From Psychrobacillus sp042885655 (lineage in GTDB: Bacteria; Bacillota; Bacilli; Bacillales_A; Planococcaceae), in assembly GCF_042885655.1 (NCBI RefSeq), contig NZ_JBHVRO010000001.1:248001-312000 (forward strand): a stretch of 64,000 nucleotides of DNA, read 5' to 3'. The translations under genes were made by a program, and so were the position numbers. How positions within the stretch are numbered: the first letter of the stretch is position 1; each line of letters begins with the position of its first letter. Shown piece after piece: positions 61,640 to 64,000 of this stretch. Under the pieces are notes generated by a model that was not told where the DNA came from, searched no databases, and saw only the letters and a list, made by a program, of their open reading frames with translations.

Positions 61640-62339
61640 AATTCCTTCCAGAGGTCTAGTATTAATTTCATTAGTTAGTTTAGTCTTGGGATTTATACTC
61701 GCTTACTCTTATAGTATTTCCTCAGCAAATAAAGAACAGAATTCTTCAAACTCGGAAGGATTTAACGAACAAGAAAAATATAAAAAAGAATTGATTCACC
61801 AAAAAGAGAGAAACAAAGAGCTAACGGAAGAAATAAATGCAAAACAGCAAGATATTAGAAAGTATGAAAAATCATTTGCTAGTAGTGAAACAAGTGTAGA
61901 GGAGTTAGTGAAAGAAGCTGAAATGCTGCGATTATTAATTGGCGATATACCTTCCCAGGGAAAAGGGGTATCAGTTTCTTTACAGGATGGTGCATATAAT
62001 CCTTCACAAGAAAATCCCAATGACTATATTGTTCATGAAAGTCATCTATTTAAGGTTATTAATGAGCTGAAAATATCGGGTGCAGAAGCTATTTCTATAA
62101 ATGGCCAAAGGCTTCATGCGAATTCTTATATCCGTTGTACCGGTCCGGTTATTACAGTTGATGGAAAAACCTTTCCCGCTCCTTTTACAGTTGAAGCAGT
62201 TGGTGATCCAAATGTATTACTAGCTTCTGTTAATCTTAGTGGAGGAGTAGTAGATCAATTAACAAGCGATAATATTGTAGTTACAGTTGAAGAAAAAGGG
62301 AGAATAGCAATGCCTGCTTTAAGGGACGAGAAGAACTAA
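61617..62339 (+). CDS. ylxW: DUF881 family protein YlxW
   Basis: Protein of 240 residues with a membrane helix (about 15-34), a coiled coil (50-95) and the DUF881 domain (about 100-235, with GKGVSVSLQDGAYN and ISGAEAISINGQRL). The family is found only beside division genes of Gram-positives; its role is unknown. TTG 61617 lies 7-8 bases after GAGGAGG, inside the end of divIB. A second DUF881 gene follows. Confidence 0.88.
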   Translation: MKKSKLLRIPSRGLVLISLVSLVLGFILAYSYSISSANKEQNSSNSEGFNEQEKYKKELIHQKERNKELTEEINAKQQDIRKYEKSFASSETSVEELVKEAEMLRLLIGDIPSQGKGVSVSLQDGAYNPSQENPNDYIVHESHLFKVINELKISGAEAISINGQRLHANSYIRCTGPVITVDGKTFPAPFTVEAVGDPNVLLASVNLSGGVVDQLTSDNIVVTVEEKGRIAMPALRDEKN

Positions 62340-62361
62340 ACAAAGTGAAGGAGGCCGAATA

Positions 62362-63084
62362 ATGAAAAAAACCGTCTATATTCGGTTTACATTAATTTTG
62401 TTAATTGTTGGGTTTATGCTAGCAGTCCAATATAATACTGTTCAAAATCCAGAGACACGGGATACGAGAGACATTTGGGCAATTCGACAAGAGCTAGCTA
62501 AAGAAACAGAATTACACTCAGAGTTATTGTCTGAAGTGCGTGGCCTCGACCAAACCCTTGGTAAATATGAGAATATGGTAAATGAAAGTCCAGAAATCGC
62601 TTTAAAAGACACAGTAAAGCTTTTAAAAAAAGAAATTGGCTTAGAAGATTTTAATGGACCTGGTCTCACGATAAAGGTCGAACCATCTTTAGAAAGTATT
62701 GCTGTGGGACAACCTATCGAAGGAATAACTCCAGACTTACTTGTCCGATTAATTAACGAAATAAATCGATTCAAAGCTAAAGCAATTGAAGTGGATGGGA
62801 AAAGAATGATTTATTCATCAGCAATTAGAGATGTTAATGGCAAAACAACTGTTAATAATCTTGCTATTAAAAAAGCACCATTTTTAATAAGAATAGGCAC
62901 ATCCACCTTCGAGGATGCTAAAAAAATGTATAATCAACTAGAAGCTTCGTCTATTGGAGATGATTTTTACATTGATAATTTAAAATTAGATATTGGACAA
63001 CCTGAAAATAATATTAAAATAGCCGCATATGATCAATCGATCAGTAAACAATTTTTATTAGAAATTCCAGGGGGAGAAAAATGA
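62362..63084 (+). CDS. ylxX: DUF881 family protein YlxX
   Basis: Second DUF881 protein, 240 residues: N-terminal helix (6-22), coiled coil (about 35-70) and DUF881 domain (LEDFNGPGLTIKVEPSLES, FKAKAIEVDGKRMIYSSAIRDVNGK). Same architecture as YlxW, so the two probably arose by duplication and may act together. AAGGAGG is 8 bases before ATG 62362. sbp starts one base after the stop. Confidence 0.88.
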   Translation: MKKTVYIRFTLILLIVGFMLAVQYNTVQNPETRDTRDIWAIRQELAKETELHSELLSEVRGLDQTLGKYENMVNESPEIALKDTVKLLKKEIGLEDFNGPGLTIKVEPSLESIAVGQPIEGITPDLLVRLINEINRFKAKAIEVDGKRMIYSSAIRDVNGKTTVNNLAIKKAPFLIRIGTSTFEDAKKMYNQLEASSIGDDFYIDNLKLDIGQPENNIKIAAYDQSISKQFLLEIPGGEK

Positions 63085-63085
63085 G

Positions 63086-63436
63086 ATGTGGTTACCTTTA
63101 TTAGGTCTAATACTTGGAATTTCTTTGGGTCTCTTAACAGATATTCAAATTCCTGAATTATATGAAAGTTATTTATCTATAGCTGTATTGGCCGCGTTAG
63201 ATACTTTGTTTGGCGGTATTCGAGCACAATTACAACATGTATATAATGATAAAGTATTTGTCTCAGGATTTTTCTTTAATATAGCTTTAGCAGCCGCTTT
63301 AGCATTTTTAGGAGTACATCTAGGAGTAGATTTATATTTAGCCGCAATTTTTGCTTTTGGAGTTCGTTTATTTCAAAATATAGCAGTAATTCGTCGATTG
63401 TTATTAACTAAATGGTCCGAAAGAAAAAATGAATAG
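63086..63436 (+). CDS. sbp: Small basic protein Sbp (DUF1290)
   Basis: Membrane protein of 116 residues with three to four helices. LLTDIQIPELYESYLSIAVLAALDTLFGGIRAQL near residue 15 is the DUF1290 signature. Function unknown; in B. subtilis sbp lies between ylxX and ftsA, as here. ATG 63086 follows GGGGGAGAAAATGAG. Confidence 0.9.
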   Translation: MWLPLLGLILGISLGLLTDIQIPELYESYLSIAVLAALDTLFGGIRAQLQHVYNDKVFVSGFFFNIALAAALAFLGVHLGVDLYLAAIFAFGVRLFQNIAVIRRLLLTKWSERKNE

Positions 63437-63547
63437 GAAGTTTTGAGTAAAGCAATGAAAAATTAACTATTTGTTTAGAAAATTTTAGACTTTATACGTT
63501 TTTTACAATAGAATAATAAATAAAGAGTAATTAGGAGGTGCCACGGG

Positions 63548-64000
63548 TTGAATCAATCAGAATTATACGTTTCATTAGATATTGGGTCGTCTTCGATAAA
63601 AGTATTAATCGGAGAAATGAGTGAAGACTCGCTGCATGTAATAGGTGTAGGAAATGTTAAATCAAATGGTATCCGGAAAGGATCTATTGTCGATATAGAC
63701 GCAACAGTACAGTCCATTAAGAAAGCCGTGAGTGAGGCAGAACGAATGATCGGGATGTCTATTCATGAAATTGTACTTGGTATCCCAGCCAATCTAGCAA
63801 ACATACAGAACGTTAAAGGTGTAGTAGCCGTTAATAGGGAAGATCGTGAAATTACAGATACAGATTTAGATAGAGTCATAGAATCTGCACAAGTAATGTC
63901 TATTCCTCCTGAACGAGAGCTTATCAATATTGCTCCAAAGCAGTTTATCGTTGATCATTTAGATGAAATCAAAGATCCACGAGGAATGATTGGAACTCGA
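63548..64000 (+). CDS. ftsA: Cell division protein FtsA (partial, runs off the window)
   Basis: First 151 codons of FtsA, the actin-like protein that tethers FtsZ to the membrane. YVSLDIGSSSIKVLIGEM is the phosphate-1 motif of the actin fold, followed by the 1C subdomain (VESAQVMSIPPERELINIAP). TTG 63548 is preceded by AGGAGGTG at 8-9 bases. The 111 bases between sbp and ftsA are AT-rich and probably contain a promoter. Confidence 0.95.
   Translation, partial: MNQSELYVSLDIGSSSIKVLIGEMSEDSLHVIGVGNVKSNGIRKGSIVDIDATVQSIKKAVSEAERMIGMSIHEIVLGIPANLANIQNVKGVVAVNREDREITDTDLDRVIESAQVMSIPPERELINIAPKQFIVDHLDEIKDPRGMIGTR

Noticed and set aside
1..64000. rRNA or tRNA genes, insertion sequences, prophage, toxin-antitoxin or defence genes
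   Set aside because: I looked for their typical sequences and gene types and saw none; dispersed repeats have no transposase.

Overview
The window is a low-G+C Firmicute chromosome segment. Gene order is that of Bacillus subtilis from yktA through ylaF-typA-ylaH, ftsW-pyc, ctaA/ctaBCDEFG and the ylb genes to bshC-mraZ-rsmH-ftsL-pbpB-spoVD-mraY-murD-spoVE-divIB-ylxWX-sbp-ftsA. Many dispersed repeats carry motifs such as TTCCGCTGCAGGCGGACGC, and several B. subtilis genes of this stretch are missing (ylaJ/K/M, ylbK, and murE, murG and murB in the division cluster). This points to a spore-former of the Planococcaceae/Caryophanaceae (Psychrobacillus, Lysinibacillus or Sporosarcina-like). The family assignment is inference. 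No rRNA, tRNA, insertion sequence, prophage or CRISPR array was seen.

Layout: 1-0.9 kb dispersed repeats; 0.9-2 kb CidA/CidB pair; 2-9.4 kb arginine decarboxylase, nitronate monooxygenase, yktAB, an inositol monophosphatase, ylaF, typA, ylaH; 10-16 kb ylaI/ylaL, ylaN, ftsW, pyruvate carboxylase; 16.5-25.9 kb heme A synthesis and the caa3 oxidase operon, interrupted by a repeat-rich stretch with an assembly gap; 26.6-36.5 kb a YtvI-like protein, YugN, YlbC, a divergent aspartokinase / MurE-like pair, thioesterase, ricF, a GDPD phosphodiesterase, ylbG and two unrecognised genes; 36.7-43.6 kb rsmD-coaD, a YlbJ-like protein, ylbL, tmcAL, ylbN-rpmF, a crotonase and an RsfA-like regulator; 43.8-47.1 kb a biotin-dependent acyl-CoA carboxylase; 47.9-51 kb panE, DUF3397, bshC; 51.1-64 kb the division and cell wall cluster, ending inside ftsA.

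The most interesting locus is 29.4-31.7 kb. A one-domain aspartokinase without ACT regulatory domains faces away from a MurE-type ligase that carries the meso-diaminopimelate signature DNPR, while the division cluster has no murE. The two genes share a short intergenic region with two interleaved candidates for mother-cell sigma (sigma-K/E type) promoters. I propose a sporulation-specific module that makes and incorporates diaminopimelate for the spore cortex (and supplies dipicolinate synthesis) in an organism whose vegetative wall may use another diamino acid.

A second signal is a dispersed element, seen in at least five recognisable copies all in the same orientation and mostly between convergent genes. 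It carries two hairpins whose stems differ between copies by compensated base-pair changes. Three genes also look as if translation starts at ATT.

The assembly is imperfect. There are N gaps at 23812-23910, 45515-45524 and 58012-58021, the last two flanked by sequence that does not belong there. mraY is split as a result.
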